Below are positions 54,302 through 64,000 of a stretch of DNA of 64,000 nucleotides, in pieces. Numbering within the stretch: the first letter of the stretch is position 1; the number at the start of each line of letters is the position of its first letter. Made by a program: the position numbers and the translations under genes. The stretch lies in NCBI RefSeq assembly GCF_030148435.1, contig NZ_JASBTN010000081.1:62001-126000 (forward strand), written 5' to 3'. Origin of the DNA: Aliiroseovarius sp. (lineage in GTDB: Bacteria; Pseudomonadota; Alphaproteobacteria; Rhodobacterales; Rhodobacteraceae). The notes under the pieces are model-generated. The model did no database searches and was not told the DNA's origin. It saw only the letters and a program-made list of their open reading frames with translations.

Positions 54302-56245
54302 TCAGAAAGTCAGCCGGAATTGCTGAAACCCGCTCGGCAGCCGGGCCAGGGGGGACAGGTGCAAACCCGCTGCGGCCTTGTCGATCTCCTGCGCCAGTGG
54401 CAATGCGCGCGGGCTGCAATCGAGCGTTGCCGTTGTGCCGTGTGCGGCGGTCAGGCGCCAATGGGGGTCGGGTGCATGGTCCGTCACCGGGCCCTCGCGG
54501 ACATGATCGCGCAGGATGTCGCGAATGCAGTCGCCCGCGCCCAGCACCTCCTCGGCCACGTCGGGCCGAGGATAGCGCCCTCCACCGCTGGCCCGAAAGC
54601 CGTTGGTGATCAACAGGAATTCCATATTGTCGCGCACCGGCGTCCCTCTGTGAGACAGGCCCTGAACGCGCCCGGAGGCAGCAGTTCTGCAAAGCGGCGC
54701 TCCCCGCGGGGTGTAGAGGGGCGCTCGGGCCAGATCGATCTGGTACTCCAGCCCCAGGACCGTCTCGTGGAGGTAACTGGGTGTGGACGGGTCGATCAGC
54801 GGCTGGTCGGGGCGATTCGGGTCCAGCCGGTTGAACACCGAGGCCGCGCGTTCCAGCCAGTCGCGCATCATGGCCCCGGTCACTTTCAACGCAACAAGGT
54901 CATTCGGATAAAGGTAGAGGTCCGCAATGGCCCGCAGGGTCAGTTCCCCGGCCGGTACGTCGGTATAGTGGTCCGGTCCGCCAATGCCGCCGCATTTCAG
55001 GGCGGAGGCCGAGGACAGGATCGGCAGCGAGGCATGTGGCGTGCCAGTCAACACCCGGGCCACAAAGTCGCGCTGGGCACGCTGCACCAGTTGGACAGCC
55101 GCATTGGGGGCGATCAGAGAGAAATAGCTGTGCAACCGCTGCGCGCTCTGCCCGACCGGGGTGCGCACATAGTGCAATGTTCTTGTGTGGTCAGGCGCCA
55201 AAGCGCGACGGATGTCCGGGTCTGCGGGGGCCGTCGCCCGAACCTGCCCGTCCGCGCCGCGCTGATAGGTGGCGCGCAGTTCGGCCCGGTCTGCCGCGAC
55301 CCGCCAGCAATCGCCGTCATGGACCAGATCCAGGTCGATCACACCGAGGTGCGAGCCCCAGAACCCGGGTATGACCACCGGCACGCCGTTGACATGCCCG
55401 GTATCCGGCGACACCCCGGAATGTGGAGGGGAGGGCCGAGGACCGGGAAAGACCTGATGGGCGTGACCGCCGACGATGGCGTCGATCCCTTCGACTTCCG
55501 ACAGGGGAACAAGCGCGTTTTCCTGGCCCGGATGATGCTCTGCCTCGCCAATTCCGGTATGGGCCAGAACCAGGACCAGGTCCGCGCCATCCGCGCGCAG
55601 TTTCGGGACGAGCCGTCGCGCGACCTCAACGATGTCGCCGGTTTCGGGAGGGGTTTTCAGCGTATGTCGCGGGCGAATCGAATGGGGTGGCAGAAAGCCG
55701 AGAACCCCGATGCGCAATGTGCGGGCGACGCCTTCCGCCGTGTGAACCTGCCGTGTGAGGATCGTGTAGGGCGGCAGGAAGCGGGCCGTGACCCCGTGTC
55801 CCGGCGGGCGGTCGAGATTAGCCAGCACAAGCGGAAATTCCGCCTGTTCCAGCACCCGTTCCAACCAGGCGAACCCATGATCGAAGTCGTGGTTTCCCAA
55901 AGTGGCCGCGTCATAGCCCAGTGCGTTCATCACCGATATCATCGGGTGCGGTTCGCCGCCCCCGTCACCAGGCCGGGCCATGCGCTGGGCGAATTCGTCG
56001 TCCATCGGTGTGCCGGTCAGGAAGTCTCCGTTGTCGACCAGCAGACAGGCGGCGGACACGGCTGCGGCTTCGGCCCGGGCGGCGTGGATCAGGCTGGCGG
56101 TGCGGGCAAGCCCGCGTGTCTGGGATGCGCTGTCGGTAAAGTAGTCATACGGCAGAATATGCATGTGCAAGTCGGTCGTCGCGAGAATGCGCAACCTTGC
56201 CCGCCCCGCCCCCTCAGCGCCATGCGCGTGATCTGCGTTGTCCAA
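54302..56245 (-). CDS. cpdB: 2',3'-cyclic-nucleotide 2'-phosphodiesterase/3'-nucleotidase family protein
   Basis: A 647-residue two-domain metallophosphoesterase. The N-terminal domain has the metal-binding motifs TTDLHMH, DNGDFLTG, LGNHDFDHG and GGHAHQ. The C-terminal nucleotide-binding domain has SASALKCGG, LYLYPNDLVAL and LLITNGFRASGGG. Family members hydrolyse cyclic and 3'-nucleotides. No signal peptide is visible at the N-terminus, although E. coli CpdB is periplasmic, so the location is uncertain. Confidence 0.9.
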   Translation of the reverse strand: MDNADHAHGAEGAGRARLRILATTDLHMHILPYDYFTDSASQTRGLARTASLIHAARAEAAAVSAACLLVDNGDFLTGTPMDDEFAQRMARPGDGGGEPHPMISVMNALGYDAATLGNHDFDHGFAWLERVLEQAEFPLVLANLDRPPGHGVTARFLPPYTILTRQVHTAEGVARTLRIGVLGFLPPHSIRPRHTLKTPPETGDIVEVARRLVPKLRADGADLVLVLAHTGIGEAEHHPGQENALVPLSEVEGIDAIVGGHAHQVFPGPRPSPPHSGVSPDTGHVNGVPVVIPGFWGSHLGVIDLDLVHDGDCWRVAADRAELRATYQRGADGQVRATAPADPDIRRALAPDHTRTLHYVRTPVGQSAQRLHSYFSLIAPNAAVQLVQRAQRDFVARVLTGTPHASLPILSSASALKCGGIGGPDHYTDVPAGELTLRAIADLYLYPNDLVALKVTGAMMRDWLERAASVFNRLDPNRPDQPLIDPSTPSYLHETVLGLEYQIDLARAPLYTPRGAPLCRTAASGRVQGLSHRGTPVRDNMEFLLITNGFRASGGGRYPRPDVAEEVLGAGDCIRDILRDHVREGPVTDHAPDPHWRLTAAHGTTATLDCSPRALPLAQEIDKAAAGLHLSPLARLPSGFQQFRLTF

Positions 56246-56509
56246 TCGGTCTTTCCCAGTCTTTCAACCTCTCGCGACGGCGGGAGGGTGGTGTATTGCT
56301 GTCTCTGCTCAACAGCCTAGCCCGTCTGTATGGGCAACGCCATATCGGGCGAGCAACTTTTGCTGCTTTCCTCTATAGGTTGAATTGAGGTGTAAGGCCC
56401 GCCACGCGCCGGTGCTGCGGCCCCGCTGATGTAGAGACAGGTTTACCTTTGGCCCCCGATCGTTAGGCTGCGCGTGAAACACGCAGGACCGCCAGAAGGA
56501 AGCCAGCCG

Positions 56510-57469
56510 ATGCGCCATGCAGAAACCGTGACGTTCGGAGGGGGCGGGCTGGACCGCGCCGCCCATCTGCGCGGGCGTCCGGAGGAACTGGCCGCCTATG
56601 AGGCGGCTATCATACCGATGTGGAAAGGCCGCCCCGCCTTCCTGCCTGACGGGGGGGACGGGCAACGGCTTGTACGTGTTGCAGCCGGGCACACGGTATT
56701 GGGCCCGGCCAGGCAATCGCCTGTTTTTCTGGGTCTTGATGGCAACAAGTCAATGTTTGCACAAGATATTTCTGCCTGGAAGCCAGAAGGCGAGCAACCT
56801 GATCCCACATTGTTCTTCGATGCCAGCGAACAGCCGCATCCGGCGCTTCCGGCCGATGCCCGCTTTGCCGAGCTGCGCGGGCGGATGGCGCTGCTGTCAC
56901 CGCTGGATGCCGAACTGGCCGCCACTGCCCGCTCAATTCTCAGCTGGCACCGCAGCCATCGGTTCTGTGCGGCCTGCGGGCAACCCAGCGATATGGTGCA
57001 GTCCGGTTGGCAGCGCGGCTGCCTGGACTGCGGTACACAGCATTTCCCCCGCACGGATCCGGTAGTGATCATGTTGGTGACACGCGGGAATTCGGTCCTG
57101 CTGGGGCGCTCGCCGGGCTGGCCGGAGGGCATGTATTCGCTGCTGGCCGGTTTCCTGGAGCCGGGCGAGACGATCGAGGCCGCGGTGCGCCGCGAAGTGT
57201 ACGAAGAGGCCGGTGTGCAGGTGGGGCAGGTCGGCTACCTCGCCTCGCAGCCCTGGCCCTATCCCTCGTCGCTGATGATTGGCTGCCACGCCGAGGCGCT
57301 GGATACGGAAATCACCCTAGACCCCGCCGAGCTTGACCATGCGTTCTGGGTCACGCGCGAGGAGGTTCTGCGGGCCTTCGCCGGAGGGCACCCGGTGGTG
57401 CGCCCGCCCAGAAAGGGGGCGATTGCGCATTTTCTTCTTCAGAACTGGCTTGCGGACAAATTGGAATAG
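56510..57469 (+). CDS. nudC: NADH pyrophosphatase NudC
   Basis: A 319-residue Nudix hydrolase that cleaves NAD(H) and can remove NAD caps from RNA. It has a four-Cys zinc site (CAACG ... CLDCG), the Nudix box GFLEPGETIEAAVRREVYEEAG and the NudC marker SQPWPYPSSLM. AGAAGGA before the ATG at 56510 favours this start over one 36 bases upstream. Confidence 0.94.
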   Translation: MRHAETVTFGGGGLDRAAHLRGRPEELAAYEAAIIPMWKGRPAFLPDGGDGQRLVRVAAGHTVLGPARQSPVFLGLDGNKSMFAQDISAWKPEGEQPDPTLFFDASEQPHPALPADARFAELRGRMALLSPLDAELAATARSILSWHRSHRFCAACGQPSDMVQSGWQRGCLDCGTQHFPRTDPVVIMLVTRGNSVLLGRSPGWPEGMYSLLAGFLEPGETIEAAVRREVYEEAGVQVGQVGYLASQPWPYPSSLMIGCHAEALDTEITLDPAELDHAFWVTREEVLRAFAGGHPVVRPPRKGAIAHFLLQNWLADKLE

Positions 57470-57522
57470 GACCAGAATCCGCGCGCCATGGCTGATAAGA
57501 GCAGGAAAGAAGTGAGGCTTTC

Positions 57523-57984
57523 ATGAAACTGTCCACCCGCGAGGATATTGCCGCTCCGATTGATACGGTCTTTGCCGAGCTTTCCGATTTCGACGGATTC
57601 GAACGCGCTGCGTTGCGGCGCGGGGCCGAGGTTGTCCGCACGGATGGCAGCGGCATGGTCGGCGTCGGCATGACCTGGCGCGCGCAGTTCCCCTTTCGCA
57701 GCCGTGAACGTGTGGCCGACCTGACGCTGGTCGAGTTCGATCGACCCAACGGGTTGAAGGTCTTTTCCCAGTTGTCCGGAGTCGAGGCCGAAATCGTGGT
57801 TGACCTGGTGGCCCTGTCACGCAGTCGCACCCGCATGGCCATGTCCGTGGACATGCGTCCGAAGTCGATCCCGGCGCGGTTGATGATCCAGTCGATGAAA
57901 CTGGCCAAGAGCAACCTGACCAAACGGTTCAAGAAACGCATTGCGGATTATGCCACGCTGATCGAGGACCGCCACGCGACCTGA
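57523..57984 (+). CDS. SRPBCC-fold (START/polyketide cyclase-like) protein
   Basis: A 153-residue protein with the helix-grip pattern STREDIAAPIDTVFAELSDFDGFER at the start, central strands and a long C-terminal helix (ARLMIQSMKLAKSNLTKRFKKRI). SRPBCC proteins bind hydrophobic ligands. No ligand or partner can be inferred. It is 53 bases downstream of nudC with GTGAGG before the ATG. Confidence 0.72.
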   Translation: MKLSTREDIAAPIDTVFAELSDFDGFERAALRRGAEVVRTDGSGMVGVGMTWRAQFPFRSRERVADLTLVEFDRPNGLKVFSQLSGVEAEIVVDLVALSRSRTRMAMSVDMRPKSIPARLMIQSMKLAKSNLTKRFKKRIADYATLIEDRHAT

Positions 57985-58043
57985 GCCGCGCCTGCCCCTG
58001 ACATTCCATTTTGAACCCCATGGTGGCCGGTCCCAGCGTGGTG

Positions 58044-58880
58044 TCAGTGCCGCTTGGGGTCCGCGGGATAGGTGCCCAGAATGTCCATCTGCGAGGTGAA
58101 GTAGCTCAGCTCTTCCAGGGCCAGTTGCACGTTGCGGTCGTCCGGGTGCCCTTCGATATCCGCATAGAACTGGGTGGCCGAGAAAGAGCCGTCGACCATG
58201 TAGCTTTCCAGCTTGGTCATGTTCACGCCGTTCGTGGCAAAGCCGCCCATCGCCTTGTAGAGGGCGGCGGGAATATTGCGCACCCGGAAGACGAAACTGG
58301 TCATCATGCCATGCTCGCCCCCGCGCCGGCGCAAGTCGGGTTCACGCGCCATCAACAGAAAGCGCGTGGTGTTGTGGGCGTGATCCTCGATGTGGCGGGC
58401 CAGGATGTGCAGACCGTTCAGCTCGGCGGCCAGGTCCGAGGCCAGGACACCCTCGGTCCCGCTGCCGGAACGCGCCAGTTCCTCGGCCGCGCCCGCACTG
58501 TCGGCCGCCGCTTCGCCCTTGATCCCGTATTGCTTCAGAAAGCCCGCGCTTTGCGGCAGCAGCACCAGATGCGCGCGCACCCTCTCGATATCTTCGATCT
58601 GCACGCCGGGATTGGCCATCAGGCTGATGTGTACGCGCACGAAGGCTTCTTCGACGATATGCAGCCCGCTTTCCGGCATCAGCCGGTGAATGTCCGCCAC
58701 ACGGCCATAGGTCGAGTTTTCGACCGGCAGCATGGCCATGTCCGCCTCGCCCTTCTGAACCGCACTGATTGCGTCTTCGAAAGTGTGGCAAGGCAGGGGC
58801 TCCATGTCAGGCCGCGCGTCGCGACAGGCCTGGTGGGAATAGGCGCCAGGTTCCCCCTGGAAAGCAATTCGTCCGGTCAT
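58044..58880 (-). CDS. pheA: Prephenate dehydratase
   Basis: Makes phenylpyruvate from prephenate in phenylalanine synthesis. The 278-residue protein has GEPGAYSHQACRD, MLPVENSTYGRV, the catalytic block HNTTRFLLMA (Thr-Arg-Phe) and a C-terminal ACT domain (SFVFRVRNIPAALYKAMGGFA, NMTKLESYM) for phenylalanine feedback. There is no chorismate mutase part. GGAGGGG before the ATG at 58880 sets the start. Confidence 0.95.
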   Translation of the reverse strand: MTGRIAFQGEPGAYSHQACRDARPDMEPLPCHTFEDAISAVQKGEADMAMLPVENSTYGRVADIHRLMPESGLHIVEEAFVRVHISLMANPGVQIEDIERVRAHLVLLPQSAGFLKQYGIKGEAAADSAGAAEELARSGSGTEGVLASDLAAELNGLHILARHIEDHAHNTTRFLLMAREPDLRRRGGEHGMMTSFVFRVRNIPAALYKAMGGFATNGVNMTKLESYMVDGSFSATQFYADIEGHPDDRNVQLALEELSYFTSQMDILGTYPADPKRH

Positions 58881-59001
58881 TTTCGCCCCTCCTCCGGAAT
58901 GTTTGCGCCGAAAGGCGCGGCTGAAAGCTGTCATACCGCTTGATATTGAGGAACGGAAGCGGCTAGAAGGCTTGGAAAATCTGGACGAGACGGAACGCGA
59001 C

Positions 59002-59532
59002 ATGTTCGACACAATGACTATCACCAAGCTAGGCGGCGGCGTACTTGGCGCGCTGCTGTTCTTCCTGCTGGGCAACTGGGCCGCCGAAAGCCTTTATCAC
59101 ACGGCTCCCGCCGCGTATGGCGACAAAGAACCGACCATGGGTTATAAAATTTCTACCGGCGGGGATGCGCCCGCCACCGAGGAAGTGGCCGAAGAAGGCC
59201 CGAGCTTCGAAGAGTTGCTGGCCGCGGCCGACCCGGCCAAGGGCGAGAAGGTCTTTTCGAAATGCAAGGCCTGCCACAAGCTGACGGATGGCGCCAACAC
59301 TACCGGCCCGCACCTCTTTGGCATTTTCGACCGCGCCATCGGCTCGGTTGACGGCTTCGGCTACTCCGATGCGGTTGCTGGATTGGGCGGCAACTGGGGT
59401 GTCGATGAACTGAATGCCTTCATCGAGAACCCGAAGGGCTATGCGCCGGGCACCAAGATGTCGTTCAAGGGCATCTCGAAACCCACCGACCGCGCCAACC
59501 TGATTACCTTCCTGCAGACGATCGGCGGCTGA
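59002..59532 (+). CDS. cycM: Membrane-anchored c-type cytochrome (c552/CycM type)
   Basis: A 176-residue cytochrome. An uncleaved N-terminal helix (LGGGVLGALLFFLLGNW, about residues 10-26) anchors it, a Pro/Glu-rich linker follows, and the class I haem domain has CKACH (Cys88, Cys91, His92) and the axial Met in PGTKMSF. CycM carries electrons from the bc1 complex to cytochrome oxidase. Divergent from pheA. Confidence 0.9.
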   Translation: MFDTMTITKLGGGVLGALLFFLLGNWAAESLYHTAPAAYGDKEPTMGYKISTGGDAPATEEVAEEGPSFEELLAAADPAKGEKVFSKCKACHKLTDGANTTGPHLFGIFDRAIGSVDGFGYSDAVAGLGGNWGVDELNAFIENPKGYAPGTKMSFKGISKPTDRANLITFLQTIGG

Positions 59533-59566
59533 CCGTCACCGGACGCGCCGAAACAGATGTACACTG

Positions 59567-59602
59567 GGGCCCGTTGCAGAACGCAGCGGGCCCTTCGCTT
59601 TT
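59567..59602 (+). terminator. Rho-independent terminator of cycM
   Basis: GGGCCCGTTGC (59567-59577) pairs with GCAGCGGGCCC (59583-59593) with one wobble and a 5-base loop, followed by TTCGCTTTT. Confidence 0.8.
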
Positions 59603-59768
59603 GGAAGGGTTGAGTTTTCCTGCGGGCGGCCAATTGCCGATCTGTCTTCCGGCGCAAGCCGCAATCACGCTTTGTTCACCAATTCGCACCTTGAATGTAC
59701 GTGGGTCGCGGCTTTAGCTTGGATTAGAACAAAATCACGCGCAAAGCGCATATGACGGAGGAGAGCAC

Positions 59769-61676
59769 ATGCGCCAGACGCACCGCGCCACGGCCATTTC
59801 CAGGTCTACCGATTTCCGCCCGGTCCTGCTGGGACTGGCCGCCGGGGCGGTTCTCATCCTCTCCACCGCCCTGAGCGCCAAGGCCCAAGGCACCACAATC
59901 TCCCATGGCTATTCGAATTTCGGCGCGCTGAAATACCCGGCGGACATGGCCTATCTGGACTATGTGAACCCCGACGCCCCGAAAGGGGGCGAGATCTCGA
60001 TCTCGGCCCAGGGCACATTCGACAGTTTCAACCTCTACGCGCGCAAGGGCGTGCCTGCGGCGCAGTCGACCATTGCCAGCGAATCCCTGCTGACGGCGAC
60101 CGCAGATGACCCCTATGGCACCTACTGCATGCTTTGCGAGACGATGGAATATCCCGATGACCTGAAATGGGTCATCTTCAACCTCCGCAAGGATGTGACA
60201 TTCGCCGACGGCACGCCGATGACCGCAGAGGACGTGGCCTTCAGCTACAACCTTTTCGTGACCCAGGGCATTGCCGAATACCGCGCCATCGTGTCGGGCG
60301 TGGTCGAGAATGTCGAGGTGCTGGGGCCGTACCAGATTCGTTTTACCTTCAACGACAACGTGCCGAAACGCGAGCGGCTCAGCTTTCCGGGTGGCACACC
60401 AGTCTTTTCCAAGGCCTGGTTCGAAGAAACCGGCGCGCGACTGGATGAAAGCTCGGACCAGCTGTTCATGTCCACCGGTGCCTATGTGCTGGATGAATAC
60501 GAGATCAACCGCCGCGTGGTCTACAAACGCAACCCGGACTATTGGGGTGCCGATCACCCTATGCAGATCGGCCGTAACAATTTCGACAGGATTCGGATCG
60601 AATATTTCGCCGATGGCACCGCGGCTTTCGAGGGCTTTACTGCAGGCGTCTACACGATGCGGATCGAGAACTCGTCGTTGCTCTGGGCGACGAGCTATGA
60701 TTTCCCCGGAGTGCAGAAGGGGAACGTGATCAAGGCCGAATTTCCGGACGGATCGGTCGGCACGGCGCAGTCCTTTGTTTTCAACCTCGACCGCCCGAAC
60801 TGGCAGGATCCGCGTGTGCGTGAGGCCGTGGGCATGATGTTCAATTTCGAATGGTCGAACGAGACCTTGTTCTACGGGCTCTATACCCGGGTCGACAGTT
60901 TCTGGCCGGGCACCGATCTGGCGGCCACCGGTGTGCCGACGCAGGAAGAGATCGCCCTGTTGCAGCCGCTGGTGGACGAGGGGCTGATGCCCGCCTCGGT
61001 CCTGACCGACGAGGCGCAGGTGCCGCCGGTCCTTGACGGCGATCGCAACCGGCCCGACCGCCGCAGCTTCCGCGCGGCCTCGGCCCTGCTGGACGAGGCC
61101 GGGTGGGAAATCGGCGATGACGGCAAGCGCCGCAATGCGGCGGGCGAGGTGCTGACTCTGGACATCCTCAGCGTCAGCCCGCTGTTCGACCGGATCATCA
61201 ACCCCTATGTCGAAAACCTGACCCGTCTGGGCATCGAGGCCAAGCTCGACCGGGTTGACAACGCGCAATATGTCGAACGCCGCCGCTCGGGCGATTTCGA
61301 CCTGGTGAACCATGGATTCTCAATGGGATTTGAGCCGGGCATCGGGCTGGAGCAATGGTTTGCCTCCAAGACCGCCGATGACAGCTCGCGCAACCTGATG
61401 CGGCTACGCAATCCGGCGGTGGACCGGCTGCTGCCCAAGGTGGTCGAAGCCACGACGCTGGACGAGCTGCGGACCTCGGTTCACGCGCTTGACCGTGTCC
61501 TGCGCTACATCGGCTTTACCGTGCCGCAATGGTACAAGGATGTGCACACGGTCGCCTATTACGACATGTTCGGCCGTCCCGAGGCTTTGCCACCGCTTGA
61601 CCCGGGGTTGCTGGACATCTGGTGGTATGACGCCGAAAAACACGAGGCCCTGAAGGCCGCCGGCGCGCTGCGCTGA
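59769..61676 (+). CDS. yejA: Peptide ABC transporter, family 5 solute-binding protein (YejA type)
   Basis: A 635-residue periplasmic binding protein with a long signal peptide (ends near SAKAQG). [27 protein letters not shown] and [13 protein letters not shown] are family 5 and YejA-like features. It should bind oligopeptides and feed the YejBEF complex; homologues also import microcin C-like peptides. A strong GGAGGAG precedes the ATG. First gene of the operon. Confidence 0.9.
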   Translation: MRQTHRATAISRSTDFRPVLLGLAAGAVLILSTALSAKAQGTTISHGYSNFGALKYPADMAYLDYVNPDAPKGGEISISAQGTFDSFNLYARKGVPAAQSTIASESLLTATADDPYGTYCMLCETMEYPDDLKWVIFNLRKDVTFADGTPMTAEDVAFSYNLFVTQGIAEYRAIVSGVVENVEVLGPYQIRFTFNDNVPKRERLSFPGGTPVFSKAWFEETGARLDESSDQLFMSTGAYVLDEYEINRRVVYKRNPDYWGADHPMQIGRNNFDRIRIEYFADGTAAFEGFTAGVYTMRIENSSLLWATSYDFPGVQKGNVIKAEFPDGSVGTAQSFVFNLDRPNWQDPRVREAVGMMFNFEWSNETLFYGLYTRVDSFWPGTDLAATGVPTQEEIALLQPLVDEGLMPASVLTDEAQVPPVLDGDRNRPDRRSFRAASALLDEAGWEIGDDGKRRNAAGEVLTLDILSVSPLFDRIINPYVENLTRLGIEAKLDRVDNAQYVERRRSGDFDLVNHGFSMGFEPGIGLEQWFASKTADDSSRNLMRLRNPAVDRLLPKVVEATTLDELRTSVHALDRVLRYIGFTVPQWYKDVHTVAYYDMFGRPEALPPLDPGLLDIWWYDAEKHEALKAAGALR

Positions 61677-61713
61677 CCCCGACACGGACAACGACACAGG
61701 CAAGGACAACGCG

Positions 61714-62874
61714 ATGGGCGCCTATATCCTCAGGCGATTGCTGCTGATCATTCCGACGCTGATCGGGATCATGATCGCGAATTTCGCGCTGACCCAGTTC
61801 GTGCCCGGCGGCCCGATCGAACAGATCATCGCCGAGTTCGAAGGCTCGGGTGACGTGTTTGAATCGATCTCGGGCGGGACCGGCGATGCAGGGTCCGGCG
61901 GCAATGGGTCCGGCAGCGACGAAGGCTATCTGGGCGGACGTGGCCTGCCCAAGGAGTTCCTGGACGAGCTGAAGGTCGAAATGGGCTTTGCCCGCATTGT
62001 CTGCGAGGACGGGTTCGAGGGTGAACTTGACGTGAACCACGAGGCCTGTGATTTCGAGGATATCGGCGCGGTCGAACGGTTCTTCACGATGATGAGCCGC
62101 TACCTGCGCTTCGATTTCGGCGAAAGCTATTTTCGCTCCGTGGGGGTGCTGGAACTGGTGATGGAGAAGATGCCGGTCTCGATCACCCTGGGCCTCTGGT
62201 CGACGCTGATCGCCTATTTGGTTTCGATCCCGCTGGGTATTCGCAAGGCGGTCAAGGACGGCTCGCGTTTCGACACCTGGACCTCGGGCGCGATCATCGT
62301 CGCCTACGCGATCCCGGGTTTCCTGTTCGCGATCCTTCTGCTGGTTCTGTTCGCTGGTGGGTCCTATTTCCAGTGGTTCCCGCTCAGGGGCCTCACCTCG
62401 GACAATTTCGCCGACCTCAGCCCGCTGGGCAAGGTGGCGGACTATTTCTGGCACATTGCCCTGCCGGTGCTGGCCTCGACCATTTCGGGCTTTGCCACGC
62501 TGACGTTGCTGACCAAGAACAGTTTTCTGGACGAGATCAAGAAACACTATGTCACCACCGCCCGCGCCAAGGGGCTGTCCGAGGGCAAGGTGCTTTACGG
62601 TCATGTTTTCCGCAACGCCATGCTGATTGTGATCGCCGGCTTCCCTGCGGTGTTCCTGGGCGTGTTCTTCGGCAGTTCGGTCATCATCGAGACACTCTTC
62701 TCGCTCGACGGGCTGGGGCGTCTGGGCTTCGAGGCGGCGCTGCAGCGTGACTACCCGGTGATCTTCGGCACGCTCTATTTCTTCGGGTTGATCGGCCTGG
62801 TGGTCGGCATCCTGTCGGACCTGATGTATGTGTTCATCGACCCGCGTATCGACTTCGAGGCGAGGGAAACATGA
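61714..62874 (+). CDS. yejB: Peptide ABC transporter permease YejB
   Basis: A 386-residue permease. [20 protein letters not shown] is the standard first helix; a long periplasmic segment (about 35-135) with a Gly/Ser insert ([15 protein letters not shown]) follows, then five helices and the ATPase-contact loop ([24 protein letters not shown]). The large periplasmic insert is normal for YejB. It overlaps yejE by 4 bases. Confidence 0.92.
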   Translation: MGAYILRRLLLIIPTLIGIMIANFALTQFVPGGPIEQIIAEFEGSGDVFESISGGTGDAGSGGNGSGSDEGYLGGRGLPKEFLDELKVEMGFARIVCEDGFEGELDVNHEACDFEDIGAVERFFTMMSRYLRFDFGESYFRSVGVLELVMEKMPVSITLGLWSTLIAYLVSIPLGIRKAVKDGSRFDTWTSGAIIVAYAIPGFLFAILLLVLFAGGSYFQWFPLRGLTSDNFADLSPLGKVADYFWHIALPVLASTISGFATLTLLTKNSFLDEIKKHYVTTARAKGLSEGKVLYGHVFRNAMLIVIAGFPAVFLGVFFGSSVIIETLFSLDGLGRLGFEAALQRDYPVIFGTLYFFGLIGLVVGILSDLMYVFIDPRIDFEARET

Positions 62875-63977
62875 GACTGTCTCCGCTCAACCAGCGCCGC
62901 TGGCGCAACTTCCGCCGCAACGGGCGCGCCTTCTGGTCGCTGATCCTCTTCGTGGCACTGTTTACCCTGTCGCTCTTTGCCGAATTCCTGGCGAACGAGA
63001 AACCGATCCTGGTCAGCTATCGCGGCGAGTTTTACACGCCAATCTTCAAGTTCTACCCGGAAACGCAATTTGGCGGCGACCTGAAGATCGAGGCGGTCTA
63101 TCGCGACCCCGAGATCGAATGCCTGATCGTGACCGGCGGGGTAGAGGCCTGCTGGGACGACCCCGAGCTTCTGATCGAGGATGCCGGTGACGGCGTGATC
63201 GAAGGCGAGGAGATCCACAGGGGCTGGGTAATCTGGCCGCCGATCCGATATGGGTACAAGACCCCGGCCGATCTGGATGTGCCCGCCCCTTCGGCACCCG
63301 ATGCCGAACACTGGCTGGGCACCGACGACACCGCGCGTGACGTGCTGGCTCGGGTGATCTATGGGTTCCGCCTGTCGGTCTTCTTCACCATTATCGTGAC
63401 CATCCTGACCTCGATCATCGGCATTGCGGCCGGTGCGGTGCAGGGCTATTTCGGCGGGCGCACCGACCTTATTTTCCAGCGCGCGCTCGAGATCTTCACC
63501 GCGATCCCGTCGCTTTACGTGATCATCATCCTCTTCGCCATCTTCGGGCGCAGTTTCTGGCTGCTGGTCTTTGTCACGGTCCTGTTCGGCTGGCCCGCCC
63601 TGGTCGGTGTGGTCCGCGCCGAGTTCCTGCGTGCGCGCAACTTCGAATATGTGCGTGCCGCGCGGGCGCTGGGCGTGTCGAACCGGGTGATCATGGTGCG
63701 GCACGTGTTGCCCAATGCGATGGTCGCCACGCTGACGCTGCTGCCCTTCATCATTACCGGTACGATCTCAACCCTGGCGGCCCTGGACTTTCTGGGTTTC
63801 GGCCTGCCGTCCTCGTCCCCGTCGCTGGGTGAACTGACCCGTCAGGCCAAGCAGAACCTGCAGGCGCCATGGCTGGGGTTCACCGCCTTCTTCACCTTCT
63901 CGATCCTGTTGTCGCTGCTGGTCTTCATCTTCGAAGGCGTGCGCGATGCCTTCGACCCGCGAAAGACCTTCCAATGA
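62871..63977 (+). CDS. yejE: Peptide ABC transporter permease YejE
   Basis: A 368-residue permease. The N-terminal [21 protein letters not shown] and a long periplasmic part (about 45-155) are typical of YejE; the DppC-like core contains [19 protein letters not shown] and the loop [23 protein letters not shown]. It overlaps the next gene by 4 bases, as in an intact yejABEF operon. Confidence 0.92.
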   Translation: MRLSPLNQRRWRNFRRNGRAFWSLILFVALFTLSLFAEFLANEKPILVSYRGEFYTPIFKFYPETQFGGDLKIEAVYRDPEIECLIVTGGVEACWDDPELLIEDAGDGVIEGEEIHRGWVIWPPIRYGYKTPADLDVPAPSAPDAEHWLGTDDTARDVLARVIYGFRLSVFFTIIVTILTSIIGIAAGAVQGYFGGRTDLIFQRALEIFTAIPSLYVIIILFAIFGRSFWLLVFVTVLFGWPALVGVVRAEFLRARNFEYVRAARALGVSNRVIMVRHVLPNAMVATLTLLPFIITGTISTLAALDFLGFGLPSSSPSLGELTRQAKQNLQAPWLGFTAFFTFSILLSLLVFIFEGVRDAFDPRKTFQ

Positions 63978-64000
63978 GCGTACTTGACGTCAAGGACCTG
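63974..64000 (+). CDS. yejF: Start of the YejF ATP-binding protein gene (cut by the window end)
   Basis: Only nine codons (MSVLDVKDL) are visible, beginning with an ATGA overlap with the yejE stop. The reading is typical of the first strand of an ABC ATPase, and yejF is expected at this place in the operon. Confidence 0.7.

Overview
The window is about 64 kb of GC-rich chromosomal DNA from an alphaproteobacterium, most likely a member of the Rhodobacteraceae (Roseobacter group). The signs are direct-repeat LexA boxes of the alphaproteobacterial type (GTTC-N7-GTTC), an Irr-type iron box before a ferritin, a membrane-anchored cytochrome c of the CycM kind, DUF2794/DUF3305/DUF3306/DUF6494-type proteins, an NtrC-like regulator without the GAFTGA loop, and a type A RNase P RNA. 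No phage, insertion sequence, CRISPR array or tRNA gene was found.

Layout. 0-16.8 kb is mostly housekeeping: a YeeE/YedE transporter fragment, an MFS permease, msrA, prmA, a TSUP exporter, a 2Fe-2S ferredoxin, purD, xseA, an rluB-like synthase, tadA, gatC-gatA and a cell-wall amidase. Among these is a small gene that encodes only the C-terminal OB-fold of the error-prone polymerase DnaE2. Its promoter carries a LexA box and should give a leaderless mRNA. 16.8-24.5 kb holds rnpB, an iron-controlled ferritin, glutathione-dependent formaldehyde dehydrogenase, an orphan SOS-controlled imuB without imuA or dnaE2 beside it, and a paaI-paaK-tetR operon with a matching operator. 24.5-25.6 kb is DUF2794, recR and ybaB.

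25.7-43.5 kb is the most coherent accessory block, built around a periplasm-targeted, probably tungsten-dependent formate dehydrogenase. It has a sensor kinase, a divergent tungstate ABC transporter (tupBCA), a leftward operon of a poly-ferredoxin protein, a DUF6494 protein, an Mrp/ApbC ATPase, a biotin/lipoate-ligase-fold protein and a DUF6505-like protein, and a rightward operon of DUF3305, DUF3306, a TorD-like chaperone, a small Tat-signal protein, fdhA, fdhB, fdhC, a 41-residue membrane protein and a response regulator. A 22-bp near-perfect palindrome sits between the two operons. The kinase and the regulator lie at opposite ends of the block and plausibly form one two-component system.

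43.5-53 kb: dnaX, then a hydroxyproline catabolic operon with a divergent GntR regulator. All four steps from trans-4-hydroxy-L-proline to 2-oxoglutarate are encoded, plus a second proline-racemase-family enzyme with a Ser/Cys active-site pair (probable trans-3-hydroxy-L-proline dehydratase). 52-64 kb: a tyrosine-phosphatase-like protein, an ACT protein, rsgA, the SRP RNA (ffs), a 2',3'-cyclic nucleotidase, nudC, an SRPBCC protein, pheA, cycM and a Yej-type peptide ABC transporter that runs off the right end.

All gene names come from motif and family recognition by eye. No database search was run.
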